From Mariniphaga sediminis (lineage in GTDB: Bacteria > Bacteroidota > Bacteroidia > Bacteroidales > Prolixibacteraceae): 64,000 nucleotides of DNA. The position numbers were made by a program, and so were the translations under genes. The DNA lies in assembly GCF_003573545.1 (NCBI RefSeq), contig NZ_QWET01000002.1, positions 372,001 to 436,000 of the forward strand. Reading direction: 5' to 3'. Positions 35,370 to 43,605 of this stretch are shown in pieces. How positions within the stretch are numbered: the stretch's first letter is position 1; each line of letters begins with the position of its first letter. Under the pieces are notes generated by a model. The model ran no database searches, had not been told where the DNA came from, and was given only the letters and a program-made list of their open reading frames with translations.

Positions 35370-36563
35370 TCAGATTTTTTTGTTTACCGAATGGTAAATT
35401 TTCAGTGGGTTACCCAATATCTTGGTGAAACCTTTAATATCATCGGGAGTCCAGGCTTTTACTGTTTCGCCGTAATCGCCAAACCCTGAATTCATCAGGT
35501 CGTGTTCCGACTCTATTCCCTGAAGCTCAAAGTGGTAAGGCTTCAATTTTAAAAATACCTTTCCGGTTACATTTTCCTGTGTTGCTTCAAGAAAAGTTTC
35601 CACATTGCGCATCACCGGCTCATGATACATTGCTTCGTGAAGGAACATTCCATACCAATTGGCCAGTTGTTCTTTCCAGTAGGCCTGCCATTTGGTAAGA
35701 GTATGTTTCTCCAGAAGATGGTGTGCTTTAATAATCAGCAAAGGAGCGGCGGCTTCAAATCCCACCCGGCCTTTTATACCGATAATGGTATCACCCACAT
35801 GGATGTCCCGACCGATAGCATATTTTGAAGCTATTTTTTCCAGTGCCTGAATGGTTTCAGGTCCATTTGAAAAAGATTTTCCATCTATGGTTTTCAGTTC
35901 TCCTTTTACAAAACCCAGTTCAATCGTTTTTTCATCTTCTGCTTCCAACTGACTTGGGAATGCTTCGTTTGGCAACCCCTGGCTTGAAGTAAGGGTTTCT
36001 TTTCCTCCCACGCTCGTTCCCCAGATTCCCTGGTTAATGGAATACTCCATCTTTTTGTAATCCTCTTCCACTCCATGCTTTTTCAGAAAGTCGATTTCCT
36101 CCTGACGGCTCAACATTAAGTCGCGAATGGGTGTGACAATTTCGATTTCAGGAGCCAGCACCTGGAATGTAAGATCAAAGCGCACCTGATCGTTTCCGGC
36201 CCCTGTACTGCCGTGAGCGATGTATCCGGCTCCAATCTTTTTTGCATAATCAATCGTAGCAATGGCTTGAAAAACCCTTTCTGAGCTTACCGAAACCGGA
36301 TAAGTATTATTCCGGAGAATATTACCATAAACCATGTAGCGAATACACTTTTCATAGTATTCACCCGTAACATCCAACGTTATATGTTCTTTTGCTCCCA
36401 GGCGATAAGCTTTCTCCTCAATGGATTTTAATTCGCTTTCAGAAAACCCTCCGGTATTTGCGATAGCGGTATACACTTCAAATCCTTTTTCCTCCTTTAA
36501 ATACTTTACGCAAAACGAGGTATCAAGCCCCCCGCTGAATGCCAAAACTAATTTTTTCCCCAT
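35370..36563 (-). CDS. argG: Argininosuccinate synthase ArgG
   Basis: 397 residues. The PP-loop is KLVLAFSGGLDTSFCVKYL, followed by YIAHGSTGAGNDQVRFDLTF, the citrulline/aspartate site. It joins citrulline and aspartate with ATP to argininosuccinate, the next-to-last step. It comes 110 bases after the GNAT gene, upstream of argC. argH is not in the window. Between the GNAT stop and argG no terminator was seen, so one transcript is assumed. Confidence 0.96.
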   Translation of the reverse strand: MGKKLVLAFSGGLDTSFCVKYLKEEKGFEVYTAIANTGGFSESELKSIEEKAYRLGAKEHITLDVTGEYYEKCIRYMVYGNILRNNTYPVSVSSERVFQAIATIDYAKKIGAGYIAHGSTGAGNDQVRFDLTFQVLAPEIEIVTPIRDLMLSRQEEIDFLKKHGVEEDYKKMEYSINQGIWGTSVGGKETLTSSQGLPNEAFPSQLEAEDEKTIELGFVKGELKTIDGKSFSNGPETIQALEKIASKYAIGRDIHVGDTIIGIKGRVGFEAAAPLLIIKAHHLLEKHTLTKWQAYWKEQLANWYGMFLHEAMYHEPVMRNVETFLEATQENVTGKVFLKLKPYHFELQGIESEHDLMNSGFGDYGETVKAWTPDDIKGFTKILGNPLKIYHSVNKKI

Positions 36564-36672
36564 AGTGATTTTTAATATAAAAAGAGTAACAGCAGCGCCA
36601 AATCCAATTTAAAAACTTTTCATTTTTTGGGTGATTACCCCTGCGTTACTGTTTAATTTTTGCGGCGCCCTG

Positions 36673-37338
36673 TCACTCTTTTGTTTTTTTTATCAATTCA
36701 GACTTTTGTATTTTAAAGCCGTTTTTAGGCTTCAACTTTTGAACTACCTCCAGCAGGCTCCTTTTCCGAATACCATTGCCCGCTTTGGGAGCTTTTTCCC
36801 ATGCCGGATCATACAACATTCCGGTACACAAACACTTACCACGTCCCATTCTTTCCAGAATGTCATAATTCACGCAGCCTTTACAACCGTTCCAAAACTG
36901 GTCGTCATCTGTTAGTTCTGAAAAAGTTACCGGGCGGTATCCCAGTTCATGATTTATTTTCATTACGGCCAGGCCTGTTGTCAACCCAAATATTTTTGCA
37001 TTTGGGTATTTTTTACGCGATAACTGAAAAGCTTTCATTTTTATTTCCTTGGCCAGCCCCAACCCACGGTATTCAGGAACAACTATCAGGCCCGAGTTGG
37101 CCACAAATCCTTTGTTCCCCCAGGTTTCGATATAGCAAAATCCGGCAAACTTATCACCGTCAAAAGCAATAATTGCTTTGCCTTCTTCCATCTTCGATGC
37201 AAGATATTCGTTCGACCGTCTCGCGATGCCGGTACCGCGTTGCTTGGACGCAAGATCGATGGCATCGTTTATTTCGTCGACATACCTGACATGTTCCGGC
37301 TTTGCCACATCCACTTTTATACTCTTCAAATCCTTCAT
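36673..37338 (-). CDS. GNAT N-acyltransferase, probable N-succinylglutamate synthase (argA-type)
   Basis: 221 residues. A GNAT fold is visible: ANSGLIVVPEYRGLGLAKEIKMKAF is the acyl-CoA-binding motif A. The C-terminal part has a cysteine-rich segment, NGCKGCVNYDILER followed by GRGKCLCTGM, which could bind a metal. The gene starts two bases after argR's stop and comes before argG, the position taken in Bacteroides by the unusual N-succinylglutamate synthase identified by mutant fitness work. It would perform the first step of arginine synthesis, in place of classical ArgA or ArgJ. Orthology is inferred from context, length and motifs. Confidence 0.8.
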   Translation of the reverse strand: MKDLKSIKVDVAKPEHVRYVDEINDAIDLASKQRGTGIARRSNEYLASKMEEGKAIIAFDGDKFAGFCYIETWGNKGFVANSGLIVVPEYRGLGLAKEIKMKAFQLSRKKYPNAKIFGLTTGLAVMKINHELGYRPVTFSELTDDDQFWNGCKGCVNYDILERMGRGKCLCTGMLYDPAWEKAPKAGNGIRKRSLLEVVQKLKPKNGFKIQKSELIKKTKE

Positions 37339-37340
37339 TT

Positions 37341-37820
37341 CTACAACTTGTTCTTTAACTTGGGGATAATCGAAATCAGCGCATTCATCAAATCATTGCT
37401 CGTTGTCCCCTCTCTTCTTATAATCAGCACAGTATCATCCCCTGCAATTGTCCCCAAAATTTCCCATTGCCGGGCGCTGTCAATGACTGCAGCAATGGTA
37501 CTGGCATAACCAGGAAGTGTTTTCATCACGGCAAGATTACCTGAGAAATTCAATCCCTGAAACCCATCCGCCAAAAAATTATCTTTCGATCTTATCGGCC
37601 TCACATCATCTTGTCCGTCATTCGGAATAAGATATACGTAACCATTTACCGGATGAGGCACCTTGGCCACCTGAAGAAACTTCAAATCACGCGACAGCGT
37701 AGCCTGAGTCAAATCAAAACCTCTTTTCTTTAATGCAGCCAACATTTCTTCCTGACTGCGCACATTTCCCTTTGCAATTATTCTTCTTATTTCAAGCTGC
37801 CGCTGTACCCGGTTTTTCAT
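37341..37820 (-). CDS. argR: Arginine repressor ArgR
   Basis: 159 residues. The N-terminal winged helix has RQLEIRRIIAKGNVRSQEEMLAAL and LTQATLSRDLKFLQV. The C-terminal oligomerisation and arginine-binding domain has LPGYASTIAAVIDSA and GTIAGDDTVLIIRR, with the Asp pair used for L-arginine binding. It is the first gene of the leftward cluster and lies right behind a promoter overlapped by ARG-box-like sites, so it represses its own operon and perhaps carAB. ATG start at 37820. Confidence 0.96.
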   Translation of the reverse strand: MKNRVQRQLEIRRIIAKGNVRSQEEMLAALKKRGFDLTQATLSRDLKFLQVAKVPHPVNGYVYLIPNDGQDDVRPIRSKDNFLADGFQGLNFSGNLAVMKTLPGYASTIAAVIDSARQWEILGTIAGDDTVLIIRREGTTSNDLMNALISIIPKLKNKL

Positions 37821-37822
37821 CC

Positions 37823-37874
37823 TGAATAAATATCCAATAATTGTGCAAATTTATACATTTATTTAGGAATGCAA
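37823..37874 (-). promoter_or_regulatory. argR-operon promoter with ARG-box-like operators
   Basis: On the minus strand TTG (37872-37874), an 18-base spacer and TAAATTTG (37846-37853) make a full Bacteroidota promoter. Two ARG-box-like sequences overlap it or its start: TGTATAAATTTGCA (37844-37857) over the -7 box, and TGGATATTTATTCA (37823-37836, one mismatch from a perfect palindrome) between it and the argR ATG. The position fits repression by ArgR. Confidence 0.7.
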
Positions 37875-37896
37875 TAAAAATATCGGGAAATATTAT

Positions 37897-37904
37897 TATT
37901 TTTG
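37897..37904 (+). promoter_or_regulatory. Candidate -7 promoter element of carAB
   Basis: TATTTTTG fits TAnnTTTG on the plus strand and would give a leader of about 130 bases before carA. No clear -33 TTG is present. It lies about 25 bases from the argR promoter's TTG, so the divergent units could affect each other. Confidence 0.4.
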
Positions 37905-37940
37905 TCCCGGTTTTCAGAAGAAATTTGATTAGAAGTCTTT

Positions 37941-37994
37941 ATGGGAAACAAAACGGGTACAATAAAAAAAGATAATTCAGAGAAATGCGTTTGA
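37941..37994 (+). CDS. 17-codon upstream reading frame in the carA leader
   Basis: ATG 37941 opens MGNKTGTIKKDNSEKCV and stops with TGA at 37992-37994, preceded by AGAAG. The stop codon overlaps the end of the 5' arm of the terminator hairpin at 37983-38023. A ribosome finishing this frame would cover that arm and block the hairpin. The peptide itself has no run of a regulatory amino acid (no Arg). It is a candidate leader peptide, not a functional protein. Confidence 0.5.
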   Translation: MGNKTGTIKKDNSEKCV

Positions 37995-38023
37995 ACCATT
38001 TGCGGGGCAAGCGCATTTTTTTT
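37983..38023 (+). terminator. Intrinsic terminator (attenuator) in the carA leader
   Basis: Arms AAATGCGTTTG (37983-37993) and CAAGCGCATTT (38008-38018) pair over 11 bp with one G-U, and the T-run continues to 38023. It lies 16 bases before the carA ATG and after the predicted promoter, so it must be bypassed for carAB expression. Confidence 0.8.
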
Positions 38024-38038
38024 AACAGATAATTTAAA

Positions 38039-39115
38039 ATGTTACAAGTTAGACAAGCAAAACTCACCCTCGAGGACGGGAATGTTTTTGTAGGAAAATC
38101 GTTTGGGAGCGAAAAACCGGTAGCGGGCGAAGTGGTTTTTTACACAGGTATGACGGGGTATCCCGAAAGCCTGACCGACCCGTCGTATACCGGACAGATA
38201 CTCGTTTCCACCTACCCCATGATTGGGAATTACGGTGTTCCTGCCGGAGCAACAGAAAATGGGATTCACAAATACTTTGAGTCGCACAAGTTACACATCA
38301 GTGGACTTATTATCTCTGACTACTCCTTTGAGTTCAGTCATTGGAATGCAGAAAAAAGTCTTTCAGACTGGCTGAAGGAATATGAAGTCCCTGGTCTTTT
38401 TGATATTGACACACGAGCCTTAACAAAAATTTTACGTGAGAAAGGATCGATGTTGGGAAAAATTGAATTTGAAGATGAGAAAATCGACTTTTACGACCCC
38501 AACAAGGAGAATCTGGTAGCCCGTGCAAGCTGTACCCAACGTGAAGTTTACGGGAATGGGAATCCCCGGGTGGTACTGATCGATTGCGGGGTTAAAAACA
38601 ACATCATCCGCTGTCTGCTAAAACGGGGAGCTACCGTTATACGTGTTCCGTGGGATTACGATTTCAGCAACGAAGATTATGACGGGGTTTTTATCTCCAA
38701 CGGTCCGGGCGACCCGGCCATGTGTACTGAGACAGTAGACAATATTAGAAAGACACTAACCGGGAGCAAACCGGTAATGGGTATTTGCCTTGGCAACCAA
38801 TTGCTGGCCCGGGCAGCCGGAGCCAATACTTACAAACTAAAGTATGGTCACCGCAGCCATAATCAGCCGGTATTACTCAGGGGAACCGAACGATGCTTTA
38901 TTACTTCGCAAAACCACGGTTATGCTGTGGCCGACGAAACTTTACCCGAAGACTGGGAACCGATGTTTACCAATGTAAATGACAACACCAACGAAGGCAT
39001 TCGACACAAAACCAAGCCTTTCTTTTCTACTCAGTTTCACCCGGAAGCTTCCAGCGGCCCTACTGATACGGAGTTTTTATTTGATGATTTTATTGACAAA
39101 ATCAAAAATGCTTAA
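38039..39115 (+). CDS. carA: Carbamoyl-phosphate synthase small subunit CarA
   Basis: 358 residues. The N-terminal CPSase small domain has VVFYTGMTGYPESLTDPSYTGQ. The class-I glutamine amidotransferase has the nucleophile C250 in MGICLGNQLLA and the His/Glu pair in STQFHPEASSGPTDTE. It releases ammonia from glutamine for CarB. It is 28 bases upstream of carB and preceded by a leader with an attenuator-like hairpin. The product serves both arginine (through argF' across the divergent promoter) and pyrimidines. Confidence 0.97.
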   Translation: MLQVRQAKLTLEDGNVFVGKSFGSEKPVAGEVVFYTGMTGYPESLTDPSYTGQILVSTYPMIGNYGVPAGATENGIHKYFESHKLHISGLIISDYSFEFSHWNAEKSLSDWLKEYEVPGLFDIDTRALTKILREKGSMLGKIEFEDEKIDFYDPNKENLVARASCTQREVYGNGNPRVVLIDCGVKNNIIRCLLKRGATVIRVPWDYDFSNEDYDGVFISNGPGDPAMCTETVDNIRKTLTGSKPVMGICLGNQLLARAAGANTYKLKYGHRSHNQPVLLRGTERCFITSQNHGYAVADETLPEDWEPMFTNVNDNTNEGIRHKTKPFFSTQFHPEASSGPTDTEFLFDDFIDKIKNA

Positions 39116-39142
39116 TCAACATTCGCAATTCAATCGTTTATC

Positions 39143-42100
39143 ATGATAAATACAAACATAAAAAAAGCAATCATCCTCGGTTCCGGGGCATTAAAAATCG
39201 GAGAAGCAGGAGAATTCGACTACTCAGGTTCGCAAGCACTGAAAGCACTGAAGGAAGAAGGAGTGGAAACGGTACTCATCAACCCGAACATTGCCACTAT
39301 TCAAACTTCCGAAGAGATTGCCGATAAAATTTACTTCCTGCCTGTTACCCCTTTCTTTGTGGAGGAAATTATAAAAAAAGAAAAACCACAGGGCATTTTA
39401 CTGGCATTTGGAGGTCAAACAGCGCTAAACTGCGGGGTGGCCCTTTTTCAATCCGGCGTTCTTGAAAAATACAACGTAGAGGTGGTAGGAACCCCGGTTC
39501 AATCGATAATTGATACGGAAGATCGGGATATCTTCAGAAAAATGTTGGGAGAAATTAATGTCCTGACCCCTCAAAGTATTGCCGCTTCCAACATGGAGGA
39601 AGCCAGGTCAGCTGCCCGCGAAGTTGGCTTTCCGATTATTATCAGGGCCGCTTACACGCTGGGAGGTTTGGGTAGCGGATTCTGTGAAAATGAATCGGAA
39701 CTGGAGTCACTGGCATCCAAAGCATTTTCCTACTCTCCTCAAATATTGATTGAAGAATCGATAAAAGGATGGAAAGAAGTTGAATATGAAGTGGTGCGTG
39801 ACCGGTTCGACAATTGTATCACCGTGTGTAACATGGAAAATTTTGATCCTTTGGGAATCCATACCGGTGAGAGTATTGTAGTTGCGCCATCTCAAACATT
39901 AACCAATTCGGAATACCATAAACTCAGGGAGATATCCATCAAAATTATCCGTCGCGTAGGGGTTATTGGCGAATGCAACGTGCAGTTTGCCCTCGATCCG
40001 CACTCAGAAGATTACCGCGTTATTGAAGTCAATGCGCGGCTTTCGCGTTCTTCGGCATTGGCCTCCAAAGCTACCGGCTACCCGCTGGCGTTTGTAGCTG
40101 CCAAACTGGGACTCGGTTACGGTCTTCATCAACTTAAAAACACAGTAACCAAAGTTACCACGGCTGCGTTTGAACCTGCGCTCGACTATTGTGTGGTTAA
40201 AATCCCCCGCTGGGACCTTAACAAATTCATCGGAGTCTCCAAAAACATTGGCAGTTCGATGAAAAGTGTGGGCGAAGTAATGGCCATCGGGCGTACTTTT
40301 GAAGAGGCCATTCAAAAAGGTATCCGCATGGTTGGACTGGGCATGCACGGATTTGTGGGAAACAAGGAAGAAATTAATATCGAAGAAATTGAATCGGAAC
40401 TTTCCAATCCGACAGATCGGCGAATCTTTGCAATTGCCGAGGCCTTCAACAAAAATTACTCGATTGACGATATTTATGACAAAACAAAAATTGACCGGTG
40501 GTTTCTGTATCGGTTAAAGAATATTCACAATATTAAAAAGGAACTAAAGCAGGTGAATCAACTGGAAGACCTGCCTGTTCATTTGCTGAGACTTGCAAAA
40601 CAGGCCGGCTATTCTGATTTTCAGCTTGCACGAATGGTTCTCAACAGTTCCAATAAACGTATCCAGGAAGACTTACTGAAAGTAAGAGCCTACAGAAAAA
40701 AGCACAATGTGCTTCCTGTTGTAAAACAAATCGACACCCTGGCAGGCGAATATCCGGCATTGACCAATTATCTCTACCTGACATATAATGGGCAAGAACA
40801 TGATATTGACTTTGCTTTCGACGACAAATCAGTTATTGTACTGGGGTCCGGCGCTTACAGAATAGGTAGTTCTGTGGAATTTGACTGGTGTAGTGTAAAT
40901 GCCATTGAAGCCATCAAAAAAGAAAATTACCGGTCGGTAATGATCAATTACAATCCTGAAACTGTAAGTACCGACTACGATACCTGCGACCGGCTGTATT
41001 TCGATGAGCTGACCTTCGAGCGGGTGATGGACATCATTGACCTGGAAATTCCACACGGCGTTATTATCTCAATGGGCGGACAAATACCTAATAACCTGGC
41101 AATGAGATTACACAGCCAGAATGTGCCGGTACTGGGAACATCTCCTATAAAAATAGACAATGCTGAAGACCGGGAAAAATTCTCTTCCCTGCTCGACGAG
41201 CTACATATTGATCAACCACGCTGGGCAAGACTTTCTACCATTGATGAAATTCACAAGTTCATCAAAGAAGTTGGTTATCCGGTGCTCATCCGGCCTTCCT
41301 ATGTCCTTTCAGGGGCTGCCATGAATGTGGTTTCAAACCCCGACCAATTGGAACACCTACTTGAAATGGCCGCGAATGTTTCCAAAGAACACCCGGTGGT
41401 GGTGACCGAATTTATTGAAGAAGCCAAAGAGATTGAAATTGATGCTGTTGCCCGGGAAGGAGAGATTATTGCCTATGCTATTTCGGAACATGTTGAATTT
41501 GCCGGAGTACATTCCGGCGACGCCACGATTGTTTTTCCTCCGCAAAAACTTTATGTGGAGACTATACGACGCATTAAAAGAATTGCACGGCAGATTGCCA
41601 AAGGGCTTGAAATTACAGGCCCGTTCAACATGCAGTTTCTGGCAAAAGACAATGATATTAAAGTTATTGAATGTAACCTGAGGGCTTCGAGGAGTTTTCC
41701 GTTCGTTTCGAAAGTAATGAAACTGAACCTGATTGAGATTGCAACCAAAGTAATGCTGGGAGTGCCTGTTGAAAAGCCAGACAAATCACTGTTTGAGCTG
41801 GATTACGTAGGAGTAAAAGCTCCTCAGTTTTCGTTTGCACGCCTGCTGAATGCCGACCCTGTTTTGGGCGTTGATATGGCATCTACTGGCGAAGTGGCCT
41901 GCATTGGAGAAAACTATTACGAGGCCATTTTAAAATCGATGCTCTCGGTTGGTTACCGCATCCCGGTAAAAAACATCCTCTTCTCGTCAGGTCCTTCCCG
42001 CTCAAAAGTAGAGCTGCTGAAAAGTGCAAAAATGCTACAGGAATTGGACTACAACCTGTTTGCGACCGAAGGAACCCACCGGTATTTGCAGGATAACGGT

Positions 42101-42370
42101 GTTAAAAACACATTACTGCACTGGCCGGATGAAGAAGACAGGCACCCGAACACTATCGATTTTATCAAAGAAAAGAAAATTGATTTAGTGGTAAATATTC
42201 CGAAAAACTATACAAAACGGGAATTGAAAAACGGATACAAAATCAGAAGGAATGCGATTGACTTTAACATTCCGCTGATAACCAATTCAAGAGTGGCCAG
42301 CGCATTCATTTACAGTATCTGCAAATACAGTTTAAATGATATTACAATAAAAAGTTGGGATCAATACTGA
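39143..42370 (+). CDS. carB: Carbamoyl-phosphate synthase large subunit CarB
   Basis: 1075 residues, full length. Two homologous ATP-grasp halves: the first opens KKAIILGSGALKIGEAGEFDYSG, the second SVIVLGSGAYRIGSSVEFDWCS. Typical pieces are IIRAAYTLGGLGSGF, EVNARLSRSSALASKATGYP and, in half two, IRPSYVLSGAAMNVV. A C-terminal MGS-like allosteric domain (about 935-1075, FSSGPSRSKVELLKSAKMLQ onward) is present, so nucleotide or ornithine regulation is possible. It follows carA as one operon, and a terminator lies 23 bases after its stop. Confidence 0.97.
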   Translation: MINTNIKKAIILGSGALKIGEAGEFDYSGSQALKALKEEGVETVLINPNIATIQTSEEIADKIYFLPVTPFFVEEIIKKEKPQGILLAFGGQTALNCGVALFQSGVLEKYNVEVVGTPVQSIIDTEDRDIFRKMLGEINVLTPQSIAASNMEEARSAAREVGFPIIIRAAYTLGGLGSGFCENESELESLASKAFSYSPQILIEESIKGWKEVEYEVVRDRFDNCITVCNMENFDPLGIHTGESIVVAPSQTLTNSEYHKLREISIKIIRRVGVIGECNVQFALDPHSEDYRVIEVNARLSRSSALASKATGYPLAFVAAKLGLGYGLHQLKNTVTKVTTAAFEPALDYCVVKIPRWDLNKFIGVSKNIGSSMKSVGEVMAIGRTFEEAIQKGIRMVGLGMHGFVGNKEEINIEEIESELSNPTDRRIFAIAEAFNKNYSIDDIYDKTKIDRWFLYRLKNIHNIKKELKQVNQLEDLPVHLLRLAKQAGYSDFQLARMVLNSSNKRIQEDLLKVRAYRKKHNVLPVVKQIDTLAGEYPALTNYLYLTYNGQEHDIDFAFDDKSVIVLGSGAYRIGSSVEFDWCSVNAIEAIKKENYRSVMINYNPETVSTDYDTCDRLYFDELTFERVMDIIDLEIPHGVIISMGGQIPNNLAMRLHSQNVPVLGTSPIKIDNAEDREKFSSLLDELHIDQPRWARLSTIDEIHKFIKEVGYPVLIRPSYVLSGAAMNVVSNPDQLEHLLEMAANVSKEHPVVVTEFIEEAKEIEIDAVAREGEIIAYAISEHVEFAGVHSGDATIVFPPQKLYVETIRRIKRIARQIAKGLEITGPFNMQFLAKDNDIKVIECNLRASRSFPFVSKVMKLNLIEIATKVMLGVPVEKPDKSLFELDYVGVKAPQFSFARLLNADPVLGVDMASTGEVACIGENYYEAILKSMLSVGYRIPVKNILFSSGPSRSKVELLKSAKMLQELDYNLFATEGTHRYLQDNGVKNTLLHWPDEEDRHPNTIDFIKEKKIDLVVNIPKNYTKRELKNGYKIRRNAIDFNIPLITNSRVASAFIYSICKYSLNDITIKSWDQY

Positions 42371-42392
42371 AAAGTAAAAACAAGACCAAACA

Positions 42393-42430
42393 AAAATGCT
42401 TCCACCAAATGGCGGAAGCATTTTTTTTTA
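42393..42430. terminator. Bidirectional terminator between carB and the leftward small frame
   Basis: Arms AATGCTTCCACC / GGCGGAAGCATT (12 positions, one mismatch) with loop AAAT are followed by nine T's on the plus strand. On the minus strand the hairpin ends in TTTTTG. It can serve carAB and the leftward unit that ends at 42428. Confidence 0.9.
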
Positions 42431-42580
42431 ATTAAGCACTACCTTTAACTTCCAATATTTTAACTCAGGTGGTAGCATTCTGGCTGAAACCAGCTCGGGT
42501 TTAAAAACTCCTACCTGTATGTTCCAAACCGCTGATGAATATGCTACTAGTCCCTCATCTTGATTCATTTTGTTTTCCAT
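42428..42580 (-). CDS. Possible 50-residue protein
   Basis: ATG 42580 opens MENKMNQDEGLVAYSSAVWN, continues through a mixed hydrophobic stretch and ends KYWKLKVVLN at a TAA that touches the terminator. No transmembrane helix or known motif. A -7-like TATTTTTG lies at 42605-42612 on the same strand, 24 bases upstream, and the next gene upstream ends at 42693. Promoter, frame and terminator line up well, but coding has not been tested by conservation. It could be chance in a 320-base intergenic stretch (42371-42692) with nothing else. Confidence 0.4.
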   Translation of the reverse strand: MENKMNQDEGLVAYSSAVWNIQVGVFKPELVSARMLPPELKYWKLKVVLN

Positions 42581-42604
42581 GGCATTTTGTTTTCTGTATT
42601 CATT

Positions 42605-42612
42605 CAAAAATA
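42605..42612 (-). promoter_or_regulatory. Candidate -7 element upstream of the 50-residue frame
   Basis: TATTTTTG on the minus strand matches TAnnTTTG; a TTTGTTTG tract lies upstream of it, but with a spacer shorter than usual. Confidence 0.35.
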
Positions 42613-42692
42613 TGCTTTAAACAAACAAAAAAAATGCCATAATCGGTAAATCAGCGAAAAAACAGTCTAAAAAGACATTTTTCAAGGATTTT

Positions 42693-43010
42693 CTACTGCA
42701 TTTGTATTACTGAGTAGCCTCGTTTTTCCACTGCCCTGCTGATTTCATTCAGGTTGGTTTTGTTTTTGTCAAACCGAACCACAGCAGTAGAATCATCAAG
42801 ATTTGCTTTTACAAATTGAACACCTTCCACTTCATTTACACCTTTTTCGATGGAGGCAACACACATGTTACAATGCATTCCGCTAATATTCAAAGTCTCC
42901 TCAGACAATACTATCTGAGCGGGAGTTTCTCCGGTATTGTTCTGCTTTTTATTTCCGCTCTGACAACCGACCATCAGGAAGGTTACTACCATAAAAACGA
43001 CAACTTTCAT
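42693..43010 (-). CDS. Heavy-metal-associated-domain lipoprotein (copper-chaperone-like)
   Basis: 105 residues. A short signal ends in a lipobox LMVGC (Cys16), then a linker rich in N, K and Q, then one HMA domain (about 38-105) with the metal-binding GMHCNMC (C47 and C50). The domain is like CopZ/Atx1 or a MerP-type domain but lipid-anchored in the envelope, so it would bind Cu(I) or a similar soft metal in the periplasm. It begins 8 bases after the DUF302 gene on the same strand, so they are co-transcribed. No metal ATPase is nearby. Confidence 0.85.
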   Translation of the reverse strand: MKVVVFMVVTFLMVGCQSGNKKQNNTGETPAQIVLSEETLNISGMHCNMCVASIEKGVNEVEGVQFVKANLDDSTAVVRFDKNKTNLNEISRAVEKRGYSVIQMQ

Positions 43011-43018
43011 AATTTCAT

Positions 43019-43489
43019 TTAAATTACTGGTTTCAAAATCTGAAGGGTTTCCTCGCCGGCAGCCTTTATGGTTTCTTTGGCATTATCACTCAGAAACCGG
43101 GAAAAAAGCCCGCTATTTAACATCGAAATATAGGTTTTGCCATCTTTCTCGTAAACAGCAACCCTGCACGGCATGAGAGATGAAACTACGCGATCGTCAT
43201 CACTACTTAGAATGTTGTGGGCATGCATGGGGTTACAAAGAGAAATAACGTTTACCGGCGCCACCTCAAAGCCTTTCTTTTTCATGGTTGCCTGCAAATC
43301 ATAAATGTGGGAAATCGTCCACTGATTGGCTTCGGCCGATTCAATAATTTCCTCCATGGTTTGATCAAATCCCAACCTGCTCTCATTCACCAAAAACATT
43401 TGGCCGGGAAGAATAAATAATATTGAAAAAAAAGTTGCGGCTATCCCAACAATAATTCCTCCTACAAATGTTACTATACCTTTCTTCAT
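43019..43489 (-). CDS. DUF302 protein with N-terminal membrane anchor
   Basis: 156 residues. An N-terminal hydrophobic helix (about 5-27, possibly uncleaved) is followed by a DUF302 domain. The family pattern is visible in FDQTMEEIIESAEANQWTI and CNPMHAHNILSSDDDRVVSSLMPCRVAVYE. DUF302 proteins are small alpha/beta domains of unknown function, often beside heavy-metal or sulfur-related genes. Here it shares a transcript with the HMA lipoprotein. Two cysteines and two histidines in the core segment might contact a metal, an inference only. Confidence 0.85.
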   Translation of the reverse strand: MKKGIVTFVGGIIVGIAATFFSILFILPGQMFLVNESRLGFDQTMEEIIESAEANQWTISHIYDLQATMKKKGFEVAPVNVISLCNPMHAHNILSSDDDRVVSSLMPCRVAVYEKDGKTYISMLNSGLFSRFLSDNAKETIKAAGEETLQILKPVI

Positions 43490-43605
43490 TTTATATCTGT
43501 TTTAAGTAATACAGACATAAAACAAGCTGCAGAAGAAAATGTTTATTGAATACCCACCCCCTAAGTACCACCGGGGACCAATGCCTTCAAAACAAACAAA
43601 TGTTT

